DNA of 45,754 nt from Bacteroidota bacterium. GTDB lineage: Bacteria; Bacteroidota; Bacteroidia; Flavobacteriales; Flavobacteriaceae. The translations under genes were made by a program, and so were the position numbers. Shown piece after piece: positions 35,080-44,070 of the stretch. Every line of letters starts with the position of its first letter. The stretch's first letter is position 1. Below the pieces are notes generated by a model. It did not search any database, was not told where the DNA came from, and saw nothing but the letters and a program-made list of their open reading frames with translations. The stretch spans positions 1 through 45,754 of the forward strand of contig JAQCIQ010000016.1 in NCBI GenBank assembly GCA_027592025.1, in the 5' to 3' direction.

Positions 35080-36254
35080 TCGTAGATGAGGTATTTCGAT
35101 CTAATGACTTTAAACTGATCCAAACCTTCTTTCCAGCTTTCATAGATGCTCTGTACCGAATCACCGCGCTCAATCGCAGAGCGCAAACTTGAATTCCCGG
35201 CCAGTTTATCGAAATAGTTATTAAAAAATGGAAGCTCTTGTTGTTTGTAGTCTTGATAAGTTTCGACTAACCAATCCAAACGAATCATGCTCAAATCAGC
35301 AGTTTGAGACAAATCTTTCCCGAAGCACAGCTTACCAAGATGGGGAGGGTTTGTAGCTCCTTGTTGCGATATTGGGGTGAAAGAAAAACCAAAATTACTT
35401 TTTGAAAGCGAAGGACTTCCAAAAATTTCGAATGGCTGGTCGGTTCCTCTACCAACGCTAATGTCAGTTCCTTCGAACAAGCACAAACTGGGATAGAGAT
35501 TAATTGATTTGGGAGTTCTCAAATTAGGTGAGGGTCTCAGTGGGAGGGTGTAACGTGTTTGGTGCGTATAATTTTTAAGCGAAACTACTGTGATGTCGCA
35601 TGTGATTTCGTCCTTCAACCACTTTTGACCATTGATCATTTGAGCGTATTCTCCAATAGTCATTCCGTATACGATCGGAACTGGATGCATTCCAACGAAA
35701 CTTTGATGTGCGCTGTCTAAAATAGGACCATCAACATAAAACCCATTTGGATTAGGTCGGTCGAGAATGATGAGCGGAATTCCCTGCTCGGCACAGGCCT
35801 CCATGACATAATGCAGTGTGGAAATGTAGGTGTAGAATCTTAAACCCACATCTTGTAAATCAAAGAGCATGATATCAATGTCTTTCAACTGATCTGAAGA
35901 AGGTTTAAAGTCTTTTCCATGAAGAGAATAGATGGGTAAATTGGACTTTTCGTCAAATTCATCTGCAATAATATCTCCGTTGGCAGCGGTTCCACGAAAC
36001 CCGTGTTCTGGAGCAAAAACGGCTTTTACGCTAATGCCTTTGGACAACAGACTGTCCACCAAATGGGTGTAGATTCCTTTGCGATTAGCAATGACACTTG
36101 AAGCATTCGCCACAATACCAATATTTTTTTCCGACAAGAGGGGATTGTATTGTTCCATTTGCTCAATACCGAGCATCAACCGATCATTTTGAGCTTGACA
36201 GCCGTAAGCAAAAATGACAATGAATAAAACTGTATTTTTGAAAATCGATTTCAT
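35076..36254 (-). CDS. DUF1343 / NamZ-like lipoprotein
   Basis: Predicted exo-beta-N-acetylmuramidase-family protein that would release terminal N-acetylmuramic acid from peptidoglycan fragments, 392 residues. Lipobox ends at C19 (FAYGC). Family segments: NIGIVANASSV, VFAPEHGFRG, DLQDVGLRFYTYISTL, PNPNGFYVDGP and GRGTDQPFEIFGSP. An in-frame upstream codon at 36314 would lie within the divergent permease gene and ahead of the signal sequence, so ATG 36254 is used. Start codons of this gene and the permease are separated by only 12 bp. Confidence 0.88.
   Translation of the reverse strand: MKSIFKNTVLFIVIFAYGCQAQNDRLMLGIEQMEQYNPLLSEKNIGIVANASSVIANRKGIYTHLVDSLLSKGISVKAVFAPEHGFRGTAANGDIIADEFDEKSNLPIYSLHGKDFKPSSDQLKDIDIMLFDLQDVGLRFYTYISTLHYVMEACAEQGIPLIILDRPNPNGFYVDGPILDSAHQSFVGMHPVPIVYGMTIGEYAQMINGQKWLKDEITCDITVVSLKNYTHQTRYTLPLRPSPNLRTPKSINLYPSLCLFEGTDISVGRGTDQPFEIFGSPSLSKSNFGFSFTPISQQGATNPPHLGKLCFGKDLSQTADLSMIRLDWLVETYQDYKQQELPFFNNYFDKLAGNSSLRSAIERGDSVQSIYESWKEGLDQFKVIRSKYLIYD
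36233..36240 (+). promoter_or_regulatory. possible -7 element of the LolC-like gene
   Basis: Exact TATTTTTG, 26 nt before the TTG start at 36267 and inside the 5' end of the divergent DUF1343 gene. No -33 TTG at a suitable distance. Confidence 0.4.
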
Positions 36255-36266
36255 AATCAATTTAAT

Positions 36267-37502
36267 TTGAAGTTTGAATTTTTTATCGCTAGGCGAATGA
36301 TGAGTTCGAAACACTATAAAAGTAGTGTTTCTGCTCCTATCATTAAAATTGGAATTGGAGCAATTGCACTAGGTATGATTGTGATGCTCATTTCTGTCGC
36401 AACAAGTGCGGGGTTACAGCGAGAAATCCGTAACAAAATCATTGCTTACAAAGGACATATTACCATTTCCCATTTTGACGGAAATCGCTCGGACGAATCC
36501 TTGCTCCCACTTGATTTAACTGATCTATTATTGCGCCAATTGGACAGTGTAGAGGGCATTTCTTCCTATTACTTTGAGGCCAATAAATTTGGAATTGTTC
36601 GGACAGAGAATGATTTCGAAGGAGTTGTTTTTAAAGGACTTGACAAGCAATTTGATTGGGATAAATTCAACGGTTATTTGCTCGAAGGGAGACTTCCGGT
36701 GGTTGGAGACTCTCTGACCAATGAGATTCTGATTTCCCAATATTTGTCCAATCGTTTAGGACTGCGAACAGGTGATCCTTTGTTCATGTATTTTCTTAGA
36801 GAAGACGAAAACCGACCACCTGCCCAGCGAAAATTTGACATTGTTGGGGTTATCAATTCCGGATTTCAGGATTTGGACGCAACTTATTTGTTAGGCGACC
36901 TCAGGCATGTCCAAATTCTAAATAAATGGACACCAAATCAAGTAGGAGAAATTGTTGTAATGGCAGGGGATTTTGACCAACTGGATCTTCTCAATGAAAG
37001 GATTTATCAAAACATTTCCTTTGATTTGGATTCAAGAACTGTGGTTCAGCAGCATGCCGAAATTTTTGAATGGATTAGTATTTTTGATCAAAATACGCAA
37101 ATGATTTTAGTCATCATGATCCTAGTGGCTGGAATAAATATGGTCACGGCCCTTTTAGTGCTTATATTGGAAAGAACCCCTATGATTGGATTGCTTCGGG
37201 CCCTGGGAGGTCAATCTCATAGTCTTCAAAAAATATTTTTACTCAATGCGGCTCATCTCATTGGTTGGGGGCTGTTGTTTGGTAATCTGATTGGGCTTTC
37301 GCTTCTTTTCATCCAACAGTTTTTTGGAGTCATACCCTTAGACCCATCAGTGTATTATGTGACAGAAGTTCCAATTCATCTCAATTTCTTTCATTGGATT
37401 TATCTCAACCTTGGCGTTTTTGTTTTGTCCATGCTGATGCTACTGATACCCTCCAATATAGTTCGCAAAGTCTCTCCTGTAACGGCCATGGGATTTAGAT
37501 GA
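36267..37502 (+). CDS. LolC/LolE-type (FtsX-like) ABC transporter permease
   Basis: Inner-membrane permease of 411 residues in the MacB/FtsX superfamily, probably for lipoprotein release to the outer membrane. N-terminal cytoplasmic helix (FEFFIARRMM), first membrane helix about 26-48, a large periplasmic domain to about 265, then three helices with the coupling segment ILERTPMIGLLRALGGQSHSLQKIF and the end PSNIVRKVSPVTAMGF. Translation seems to start at TTG, because the conserved FIARR segment lies before the first ATG (36297). No LolD ATPase is adjacent; ftsE at 26476 is too far to assume a partner. Confidence 0.87.
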   Translation: MKFEFFIARRMMSSKHYKSSVSAPIIKIGIGAIALGMIVMLISVATSAGLQREIRNKIIAYKGHITISHFDGNRSDESLLPLDLTDLLLRQLDSVEGISSYYFEANKFGIVRTENDFEGVVFKGLDKQFDWDKFNGYLLEGRLPVVGDSLTNEILISQYLSNRLGLRTGDPLFMYFLREDENRPPAQRKFDIVGVINSGFQDLDATYLLGDLRHVQILNKWTPNQVGEIVVMAGDFDQLDLLNERIYQNISFDLDSRTVVQQHAEIFEWISIFDQNTQMILVIMILVAGINMVTALLVLILERTPMIGLLRALGGQSHSLQKIFLLNAAHLIGWGLLFGNLIGLSLLFIQQFFGVIPLDPSVYYVTEVPIHLNFFHWIYLNLGVFVLSMLMLLIPSNIVRKVSPVTAMGFR

Positions 37503-37508
37503 TTTTTC

Positions 37509-37539
37509 TTGAAATCACCCTCGAACCCCATTATATTTG
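37509..37539 (+). promoter_or_regulatory. promoter of the cystathionine beta-synthase-like gene
   Basis: TTG at 37509-37511, a 20-bp spacer and exact TATATTTG at 37532-37539, 17 nt before the ATG at 37557. The TTG would be the false start of a longer reading frame. Confidence 0.75.
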
Positions 37540-37556
37540 CCCCAAATGAGGAGACT

Positions 37557-38537
37557 ATGCAATACGCTGATAATATTCTGGAGACCATTGGCAACACTCC
37601 TTTGATTAAACTGAACAAACTTACTGCAGAGTTGCCTTGCTTGGTGTTAGCGAAGTACGAAACATTCAACCCTGGTAATTCGGTAAAAGATCGAATGGCA
37701 GTGAAAATGATTGAGGACGCTGAAGCTGATGGACGACTCAAGCCAGGTGGAACGATCATTGAAGGAACTTCTGGTAATACTGGTATGGGATTGGCTTTGG
37801 CCGCTGTGGTCAAAGGTTATCAGTGCATTTTTGTTTTGGCGGACAAACAGTCTAAAGAAAAAATGGATATTTTGAAGGCGGTCGGAGCCAAGGTTGTAGT
37901 TTGCCCAACCGCGGTTGCCCCTGAGGATCCAAGATCATATTATTCTGTCTCAAAACGACTTGCCGAAGAAACTCCTAACTCATGGTATGTCGATCAATAC
38001 AATAATCTGAGCAATACTGAGGCTCATTTTGAAAGCACTGGTCCTGAAATATGGAGCCAAACCGAGGGAAAAATCACCCATTTTGTCGTTGGTGTAGGTA
38101 CAGGCGGTACGATCTCAGGCGTGGGGAGATATTTAAAAATGAAAAACCCCAATATTAAGATTTGGGGTATTGACACCTATGGCAGTGTTTTTAAAAAATA
38201 CCATGAAACGGGCGTATTTGATCCTAAAGAAATTTACCCGTACACCACTGAGGGAATAGGGGAGGACATCTTGCCTGACAACGTCAATTTTGATGTCATC
38301 GATGGGTTCACCAAAGTGACTGACAAGGATGCGGCAGTATACACTCGTAAATTGGCTCTCGAGGAAGGCATGTTCCTAGGAAATTCGGCTGGAGCTGCTA
38401 TTAAGGGATTGCTTCAACTGAAGGATCATTTCACTAAAGATGATGTCGTTGTAGTCCTTTTTCACGATCATGGTAGTCGCTATATTGGCAAAATATTCAA
38501 TGACGATTGGATGAAATCTCAAGGATTTTTAGACTGA
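37557..38537 (+). CDS. cystathionine beta-synthase-like PLP enzyme, catalytic core only
   Basis: Fold type II PLP enzyme of 326 residues: K44 (NPGNSVKDRM) binds PLP, TSGNTG (71-76) holds the substrate carboxylate, and GVGTGGTISG is the phosphate loop. Several segments resemble cystathionine beta-synthase more than O-acetylserine sulfhydrylase: KMIEDAEADGRLKPG, QYNNLSNTEAHFEST, YTTEGIGEDILP and the end SRYIGKIFNDDWMKSQGFL. It lacks the C-terminal CBS-domain pair and N-terminal haem region of the mammalian enzyme. It could make cystathionine from homocysteine and serine, or cysteine from an activated serine; annotation as cysteine synthase is also common. Start chosen from the promoter position. 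Confidence 0.85.
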   Translation: MQYADNILETIGNTPLIKLNKLTAELPCLVLAKYETFNPGNSVKDRMAVKMIEDAEADGRLKPGGTIIEGTSGNTGMGLALAAVVKGYQCIFVLADKQSKEKMDILKAVGAKVVVCPTAVAPEDPRSYYSVSKRLAEETPNSWYVDQYNNLSNTEAHFESTGPEIWSQTEGKITHFVVGVGTGGTISGVGRYLKMKNPNIKIWGIDTYGSVFKKYHETGVFDPKEIYPYTTEGIGEDILPDNVNFDVIDGFTKVTDKDAAVYTRKLALEEGMFLGNSAGAAIKGLLQLKDHFTKDDVVVVLFHDHGSRYIGKIFNDDWMKSQGFLD

Positions 38538-38579
38538 ACTGCTTTGTTTCTTTTTTAGGTTTTTTTATCTTGCTTTATC

Positions 38580-39860
38580 ATGCAAGAGGAGTTTCTACAT
38601 TATGTCTGGAAACACCAAAAACTTAACCTCAACACGCTTCTTACCACAAGTGGTGAACGATTAGAATTGGTGTCTCCTGGTCAACAGAATTTTGACGCTG
38701 GCCCCGATTTCTTTGATGCTCGAATTAGAATAAACGGGCAACTTTGGGCTGGCAATGTCGAAATACACCTGCATTCAAGTGACTGGTACAGTCACAATCA
38801 CCACGAGGATAGTGCCTATCAAAATGTCATTCTTCATGTCGTTTGGGAACACGATATGGATGTTTTTATGCAAAATGAACAGCCGATTCCTACATTAGAA
38901 TTGCACGGCTTGATCGCTCCAAATGCAATCCTTGCCTATGAACAGTTAAAAAGCACCAAAACTCCTGTTTTACCTTGCGTAAGTGTTTGGGCAGACATGT
39001 CTTCTTTAACACTTCAAAGCTGGTTTGAACGCCTGTATGTTGAAAGGTTAGAAGTCAAGTACGAGAAACTGTTGAATCTTTTAAATGCTTCGAAAAACGA
39101 CTGGGAAGCGGTATTGTTTAAGTTACTGCTCAAGAATTTTGGTCTAAAGACTAACGGTCCGAGTTTTGAAATGCTCGCTCGTACTATTCCTTTTAAAGTC
39201 ATTCAAAAACTCAGGTTTAACCCTCAAGAGATGGAGGCATTGTTGTTAGGTCAATCTGGACTGTTACCACTATCTTCTTCAGAGGCGTCAGTACAAGAGA
39301 TGATAGGAATGTATAATTACCTGAAAAGAAAATTTGATTTGAACCAGCCTATCAGTTTGACTCCTAAATATTTCAGACTTCGTCCGTCCAATTTTCCGAC
39401 CATCAGATTGTCCCAATTTGCTCAGCTTTGGTGCAGCCAGGAAGGCTTGTTTTCACAGCTCATTGAAATGAACAATAAGCAAGATTTTTACATAACATGT
39501 GCGGTGGGTGTTTCTCCTTATTGGTTCAATCATTTTACCTTCGAAAAAATATCAAAGTCATCTAAAAAGAAATTGACCCCCAATTTTGTAGATCTGCTAA
39601 TGATCAATACTATTATTCCTATCAAATTTGCATTTCAAAAGTATGTAGGCAATGATCCCTCGGAAGAATTACTTGGACTGATTGGTTCCATTCAAAAGGA
39701 GGACAACAGTCTAATAAGGGTTTTTGACACCCTTGAATTATATGAACCCAGTGCTTTGCATTCTCAAACCATGATCCATTTAAAAACAGTATATTGCGAT
39801 ACCAGATTATGCCTAAAATGTGCAATCGGAAACACCATGTTGTCCAATCGATTTAATTGA
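38580..39860 (+). CDS. DUF2851 family protein
   Basis: A 426-residue cytoplasmic protein of unknown function belonging to a family largely restricted to Bacteroidota. The N-terminal half is diagnostic: LSPGQQNFDAGPDF-like segment (here ELVSPGQQNFDAGPDFFDA), WAGNVEIHLHSSDWYSHNHH, and NVILHVVWEHD. The clustered histidines (HLHSSDW, HNHH) and nearby Asp/Glu could bind metal. The C-terminus has several cysteines (TVYCDTRLCLKC). No promoter element is clear in the 42-bp gap to the upstream gene. Confidence 0.85.
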   Translation: MQEEFLHYVWKHQKLNLNTLLTTSGERLELVSPGQQNFDAGPDFFDARIRINGQLWAGNVEIHLHSSDWYSHNHHEDSAYQNVILHVVWEHDMDVFMQNEQPIPTLELHGLIAPNAILAYEQLKSTKTPVLPCVSVWADMSSLTLQSWFERLYVERLEVKYEKLLNLLNASKNDWEAVLFKLLLKNFGLKTNGPSFEMLARTIPFKVIQKLRFNPQEMEALLLGQSGLLPLSSSEASVQEMIGMYNYLKRKFDLNQPISLTPKYFRLRPSNFPTIRLSQFAQLWCSQEGLFSQLIEMNNKQDFYITCAVGVSPYWFNHFTFEKISKSSKKKLTPNFVDLLMINTIIPIKFAFQKYVGNDPSEELLGLIGSIQKEDNSLIRVFDTLELYEPSALHSQTMIHLKTVYCDTRLCLKCAIGNTMLSNRFN

Positions 39861-39877
39861 AGTAATAACCTTGTGCC

Positions 39878-40105
39878 ATGAAAGCATTTCGCAACTTATT
39901 GTATTTTTTTCAGCGTTATGGATTCAATGTCTGCCAACGAATCGCTGACCGCCTTGGAATTCGTTTGAAAACGGTAAGATTGAGTTTCATCTATCTGACC
40001 TTTGTTACCGTTGGTTTTGGTTTCGCGTTTTATTTGTTTTTGGCTTTTTGGTTGCGCATCAAGGATTTGATTTATGTCAAACGGTCCTCAGTTTTTGATC
40101 TTTAA
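39878..40105 (+). CDS. PspC domain small membrane protein
   Basis: A 75-residue PspC-type protein: amphipathic/charged N-terminal part followed by VCQRIADRLGIRLKTVRLSFIYLT, the typical PspC motif, and one or two membrane helices (about 35-60). Family members sit in the inner membrane and take part in envelope stress sensing; no psp partner is nearby. The potassium channel gene starts 3 nt after its stop. ATG is 4 nt downstream of a -7-like TAACCTTG (39866-39873). Confidence 0.8.
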   Translation: MKAFRNLLYFFQRYGFNVCQRIADRLGIRLKTVRLSFIYLTFVTVGFGFAFYLFLAFWLRIKDLIYVKRSSVFDL

Positions 40106-40108
40106 CTT

Positions 40109-41092
40109 ATGTTTTTCATCCCCAAATTTTACCAGTCAAAAATACGTCTTGCGCTGTTTTTCTTAACCCTTTTGATAGCTTTGGGAGTATGTGGTTTTAG
40201 ATTGATCGCCGATTATTCATGGATTGACGCCTTCTACATGACGGCCATTACGATTACTACTGTTGGATTTGGTGAAGTCACCCCTCTTGAGCCAGAGGCC
40301 AAGCTTTTTACCATTTTCCTCATCATCAATAGTGTTGTTGTTTTGGGTTATACAGTGACGGTAACGACAGAATATATTTTGAGTCAAAACAATTTTGAAC
40401 GTTTAAAGAAAAGAAAAATGCAAAAACGAATTGACGCCCTAAAGGATCATATCATCATCTGCGGTTATGGTCGAAACGGCATTCAGGTTGCCGAAAAATT
40501 GATTGAATACCAACGCGATTTTGTGGTAATAGAAAAAGACAAAGAAATTTGTGACAAACTGGTGAGCCAAGAGCAACTCGTCATTCACGGCAACGCCAAT
40601 GATGATGATATTTTACATACTGCAGGATTGCATCGGGCTAAATTTCTCATTTCGGCTCTACCCGATGATTCTGACAATTTGTTCGTTGTTCTTAGCGCCA
40701 GACAGGCCAACCCTACTATTCAGATCATTAGCCGCGCCTGTAAAGAAACCTCTTTAAATAAATTAAAAACAGCTGGAGCCAATCATGCAGCCTTACCAGA
40801 GCAAATTGGGGGACGTCATATGGCCACCCTGATTGTCGCGCCTGATTTGATTCAATTCGTAAATAATTTAACGATTGTAGGAAAAGAAAATAGCAACATT
40901 CAGGAGATTCCGGTAGAAAAACTCTACAACCTTTCCCCTCTGAAATCTTTAAAAGATTTGGATCTTCGAAATAAAACTGGTTGTACTGTAATTGGATATC
41001 ACGACATATCTGGCAAATACAGGATTAATCCAGAAGCCGAACAGCTTTTGGAACCCGGGTCCAAGATTATTGTTTTAGGAAGAGAGGAATAA
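40109..41092 (+). CDS. two-TM potassium channel with RCK (TrkA) domains
   Basis: Inner-membrane K+ channel subunit of 327 residues, MthK-like in layout. First helix about 12-34, pore loop with selectivity filter TTVGFGE (50-56), second helix about 68-90, then a basic linker and an RCK/TrkA_N Rossmann domain with GYGRNG (119-124) and acidic VIEKD, and a TrkA_C domain at the end (SPLKSLKDLDLRN...LEPGSKIIVLG). Four copies are expected to assemble. Opening is probably set by Ca2+ or nucleotide bound by the RCK ring. Probably cotranscribed with the PspC gene. Confidence 0.92.
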   Translation: MFFIPKFYQSKIRLALFFLTLLIALGVCGFRLIADYSWIDAFYMTAITITTVGFGEVTPLEPEAKLFTIFLIINSVVVLGYTVTVTTEYILSQNNFERLKKRKMQKRIDALKDHIIICGYGRNGIQVAEKLIEYQRDFVVIEKDKEICDKLVSQEQLVIHGNANDDDILHTAGLHRAKFLISALPDDSDNLFVVLSARQANPTIQIISRACKETSLNKLKTAGANHAALPEQIGGRHMATLIVAPDLIQFVNNLTIVGKENSNIQEIPVEKLYNLSPLKSLKDLDLRNKTGCTVIGYHDISGKYRINPEAEQLLEPGSKIIVLGREE

Positions 41093-41204
41093 ATTCAAAA
41101 ACTTCATTCCTTGTTTGACTTTGAATCCTCAACTTTTTAAAACTGAAACTTCATTTAGTCATTTTTTTTTGCCATCTTGCTCATTCTTTCAAAAAAACTA
41201 AACC

Positions 41205-42800
41205 ATGAAAAAATTCCTGTCCTCTTTATTTCTGTCAGGTCTTCCTTTAGTTTCTCTAGCAACCGAGCAACAAAAAGGTATTGACCAACAGATTGACGAA
41301 GCCTTTGCGCCTATTTCTAACTTCTTTTCGGGTCTAGTGTTTTACGAAATTGCTGGAATTCCCTTAGTGCTAATTATCCTAGTGTTCAGTGCGGCATTCT
41401 TCACTTTGTATTTTGGTTTTCCAAACATCAGATATTTTGGAAAGGCCATTAATATTGTTCGTGGCAAGTATGAAAAAATTGAAGGAGACCATCACGCCTT
41501 AAAATCAGATTTCGTTATTGATGGCGATGTGCCAGATACCATAAGAGATGAGAGTAAAGACGGAGAGGTCAGCCACTTTCAAGCTTTAGCTACAGCGGTT
41601 TCAGGAACTGTTGGAAATGGTAATATCGCAGGTGTTGCTCTTGCAATTGCCCTTGGTGGCCCAGGAGCAACTTTTTGGATGATTGTTTGCGGTTTACTTG
41701 GTATGTCTACCAAATTTGTAGAATGTACTCTTGGGGTTCAATATAGAGACATAGGTCCAGACGGGACGGTTTATGGTGGCCCCATGTATTATTTGAAAAA
41801 AGGACTTGCCGAAAGAGGCTGGGCCAACTTAGGTAAGTTTGCAGCTGTGTTATTTGCAATATTTTGCATTGGAGGTTCATTTGGTGGAGGTAATGCTGCC
41901 CAATCGAATCAAGCTACTATTGTTATAAAAGAATTGTTTGGCTTTGAAAATACAGCCGCGGGATTTGCCATCGGTATGGTCTTAGCCTTCTTGGTTGGAA
42001 TAATTATTATAGGCGGAATTAAAAGAATCGCCTCTGTTACTGAAAAAATAGTCCCTTTTATGGCTATTTTATACTTAGCAGCGTGTTTCTACATTGTGCT
42101 CAGTAATTTTACTCTAATTGATGATGCTTTTGGTTTAATCATTTCAAATGCTTTCACTCCTCAAGCTGGAATTGGAGGAATCATAGGCGTGCTTTTGATT
42201 GGGTTCAGAAGAGCCGCTTTTTCTAATGAGGCTGGAGCAGGATCTGCTTCCATAGCACACTCTGCTGTCAAGACCAAATATTCGGCTTCCGAAGGTCTTG
42301 TTGCACTGCTAGAACCATTCATTGATACTGTGGTGATTTGCACCATGACTGCGCTTGTAATCATTATCTTCAACTTTGGAGGTTTCTTTGAGTACGGAGG
42401 CGACGGTTCAGGGGCTGTATTTATCGATGGAGTAGCTTATGAGGGCGCTGGAATTACCTCAAAAGCGTTTCACAACTACATCCCGTTTTCTAATGTATTT
42501 TTGACTGTTGCGGTGGTGCTGTTTGCCGTTTCAACCATGATTTCATGGTCATACTATGGATTGCAGTCTTGGAAATATTTATTTGGAAGAGGCAAAAAAG
42601 CTGACATGACCTACAAACTGCTCTTCTTAGCCTTTGTAGTAATTGGTGCAGCGGCAAATATGAAGTCCATCTGGGATTTTTCAGATGCGATGATTTTTGC
42701 GATGATTTTCCCAAACATGATTGGTTTGTATTTCCTTTTCCCTGTTGTTAAAAAACAATTGAATCTCTATTTACAGGCGATTCGGGAGATGAACGTATAA
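41205..42800 (+). CDS. alanine/glycine:cation symporter family protein
   Basis: Sodium- or proton-coupled amino acid uptake carrier of the AGCS family, 531 residues with about 11 membrane helices. Typical segments: FTLYFGFPNIRYF, FQALATAVSGTVGNGNIAG (substrate/sodium site), GPGATFWMIVCGLLGMSTKF, the central FRRAAFSNEAGAGSASIAHSA and LEPFIDTVVICTMTALVI. The N-terminus reads like a cleavable signal (MKKFLSSLFLSGLPLVSLA), which is frequent in Bacteroidota members. Longer than the ~450-residue Bacillus type because of an insert after the second helix and another near HNYIPFSN. Gap of 112 bp upstream shows no clear -7 element. Confidence 0.92.
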   Translation: MKKFLSSLFLSGLPLVSLATEQQKGIDQQIDEAFAPISNFFSGLVFYEIAGIPLVLIILVFSAAFFTLYFGFPNIRYFGKAINIVRGKYEKIEGDHHALKSDFVIDGDVPDTIRDESKDGEVSHFQALATAVSGTVGNGNIAGVALAIALGGPGATFWMIVCGLLGMSTKFVECTLGVQYRDIGPDGTVYGGPMYYLKKGLAERGWANLGKFAAVLFAIFCIGGSFGGGNAAQSNQATIVIKELFGFENTAAGFAIGMVLAFLVGIIIIGGIKRIASVTEKIVPFMAILYLAACFYIVLSNFTLIDDAFGLIISNAFTPQAGIGGIIGVLLIGFRRAAFSNEAGAGSASIAHSAVKTKYSASEGLVALLEPFIDTVVICTMTALVIIIFNFGGFFEYGGDGSGAVFIDGVAYEGAGITSKAFHNYIPFSNVFLTVAVVLFAVSTMISWSYYGLQSWKYLFGRGKKADMTYKLLFLAFVVIGAAANMKSIWDFSDAMIFAMIFPNMIGLYFLFPVVKKQLNLYLQAIREMNV

Positions 42801-42817
42801 CTATTGCCGATGTTGAA

Positions 42818-43666
42818 ATGTCATTCTGGTCCGAAATATTTTTTAATCGACGGCAAAGATTAGAAACCATAGTATTGTGTGCGATTTGCACAGTTTTGCT
42901 TGTTATCGTTGTTTTACCAAAACAGCACGGAAATTTATCGGCTCAAAGATTAAATTTTGAAAATTACAATGCAGAAATTGAAGAGATTACTAAAATCGAT
43001 TCATGGACACCAGCCGAGTTGCAGCCTTTCAATCCAAATTTTATTTCGGATTACAGAGCCTACGTTTTAAAACTACCTTCAGAAGCAATGGATAGGTTGA
43101 ATCGATTTCGAGAGGAGGGTCAATGGATTAATTCGGCAGAACAATTTCAAAATGTAACCCAAATATCCGATGAGCTGCTTTCACAGTTGCAACCACTGTT
43201 CGTTTTTCCAAAATGGACACAACAACCGATAAGAGCCTCAGAGTTCTCGTCTGTTTCGAAGAAAGATTTAAATCAAGCTACTTCGGAACAGCTCGAAAGG
43301 GTTTATGGAATTGGACCAACAAGAGCCAAACAAATTATAAATTATAGGGATGTGACGCTGGGTGGATTTGCTGCCATGATTGAGTTGAGCGGGATAAATG
43401 GGTTGTCCGAGGAGGTCATTGCCGAAATGGGCAAATGGTTTGAAGTCAAAACGCCCCGTCAAATTGACACTTTTAATGCTCAAACAGTTAACGTTGATGA
43501 ACTAGTCACTATTCCGTTCATTGATTACGAGTTGGCCTATAAAATAGTTGAACAACGCAGTCTTCATGGTGGCTTGTTGAATAAGGACATCTTAAGTAGA
43601 ATTAAGAATTTCCCGTTAAACAAAATCGATGTTATACTACTTTACCTCGATTTCCCCAATCAATAA
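42818..43666 (+). CDS. helix-hairpin-helix protein with membrane anchor
   Basis: A 282-residue protein with an N-terminal membrane helix (about 18-33) and outside it two to three ComEA-type helix-hairpin-helix repeats; the clearest is DLNQATSEQLERVYGIGPTRAKQIINYR, with another at NVDELVTIPFIDYELAYKIVEQR. Such repeats bind DNA without sequence preference. By analogy with ComEA a DNA-uptake role is possible, but no other competence genes are present. It starts 17 nt after the symporter gene. Confidence 0.82.
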   Translation: MSFWSEIFFNRRQRLETIVLCAICTVLLVIVVLPKQHGNLSAQRLNFENYNAEIEEITKIDSWTPAELQPFNPNFISDYRAYVLKLPSEAMDRLNRFREEGQWINSAEQFQNVTQISDELLSQLQPLFVFPKWTQQPIRASEFSSVSKKDLNQATSEQLERVYGIGPTRAKQIINYRDVTLGGFAAMIELSGINGLSEEVIAEMGKWFEVKTPRQIDTFNAQTVNVDELVTIPFIDYELAYKIVEQRSLHGGLLNKDILSRIKNFPLNKIDVILLYLDFPNQ

Positions 43667-43732
43667 TTGGCTTGAGAAAATGGTGGAATAAAAAAAAATA
43701 TTCACTCTGCGCGGTGTATTGACATTTAATAT

Positions 43733-43740
43733 TATATTTG
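43733..43740 (+). promoter_or_regulatory. -7 element of the rpsU promoter
   Basis: Exact TATATTTG, 31 nt before the rpsU ATG. A TTG at 43719-43721 is too close (11 bp) to be a normal -33 element. Confidence 0.6.
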
Positions 43741-43771
43741 CAGCCTAAACTTTTAAAGAAACGAGTACAAC

Positions 43772-43966
43772 ATGCTAATAATTCCAATCAAAGACGGCGA
43801 AAATATCGATAGAGCGTTAAAACGTTTCAAACGTAAATTCGATAAAACGGGCACAATGCGTGGACTTAAAAGTCGTAAGGAATTTGTTAAACCCTCTATT
43901 GTGAGAAGAGCTGAGGTCAAGAAGGCTCAATACATTCAGAAGCTAAGAGACGCAGAACAGAATTAG
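43772..43966 (+). CDS. rpsU: 30S ribosomal protein bS21
   Basis: Small-subunit protein near the anti-Shine-Dalgarno end of 16S rRNA. The 64 residues follow the family pattern: MLIIPIKDGENIDRALKRFKRKF, then KTGTMRGLKSRKEF and a basic C-terminal helix. It has its own -7 element upstream and an intrinsic terminator directly after, so it is a single-gene unit. The order rpsU, xerC, hpf, tRNA-Thr is shared with many Bacteroidota. Confidence 0.95.
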   Translation: MLIIPIKDGENIDRALKRFKRKFDKTGTMRGLKSRKEFVKPSIVRRAEVKKAQYIQKLRDAEQN

Positions 43967-43982
43967 AGTAATTTTTTTTTTC

Positions 43983-44010
43983 AAATCCCACTCTCGTGGG
44001 ATTTTTTTTT
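43983..44010 (+). terminator. intrinsic terminator after rpsU
   Basis: AAATCCCAC (43983-43991), TCTC loop and GTGGGATTT (43996-44004) form a perfect 9-bp stem running into an uninterrupted T tract to 44010. A second T tract precedes the stem, with few A residues, so it is mainly unidirectional. Confidence 0.9.
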
Positions 44011-44070
44011 GGACTTTTCCCAGTGTTTACCCTGTTTTAGGGAAATGTTCAGTTTTGAATTTGTTTGACT

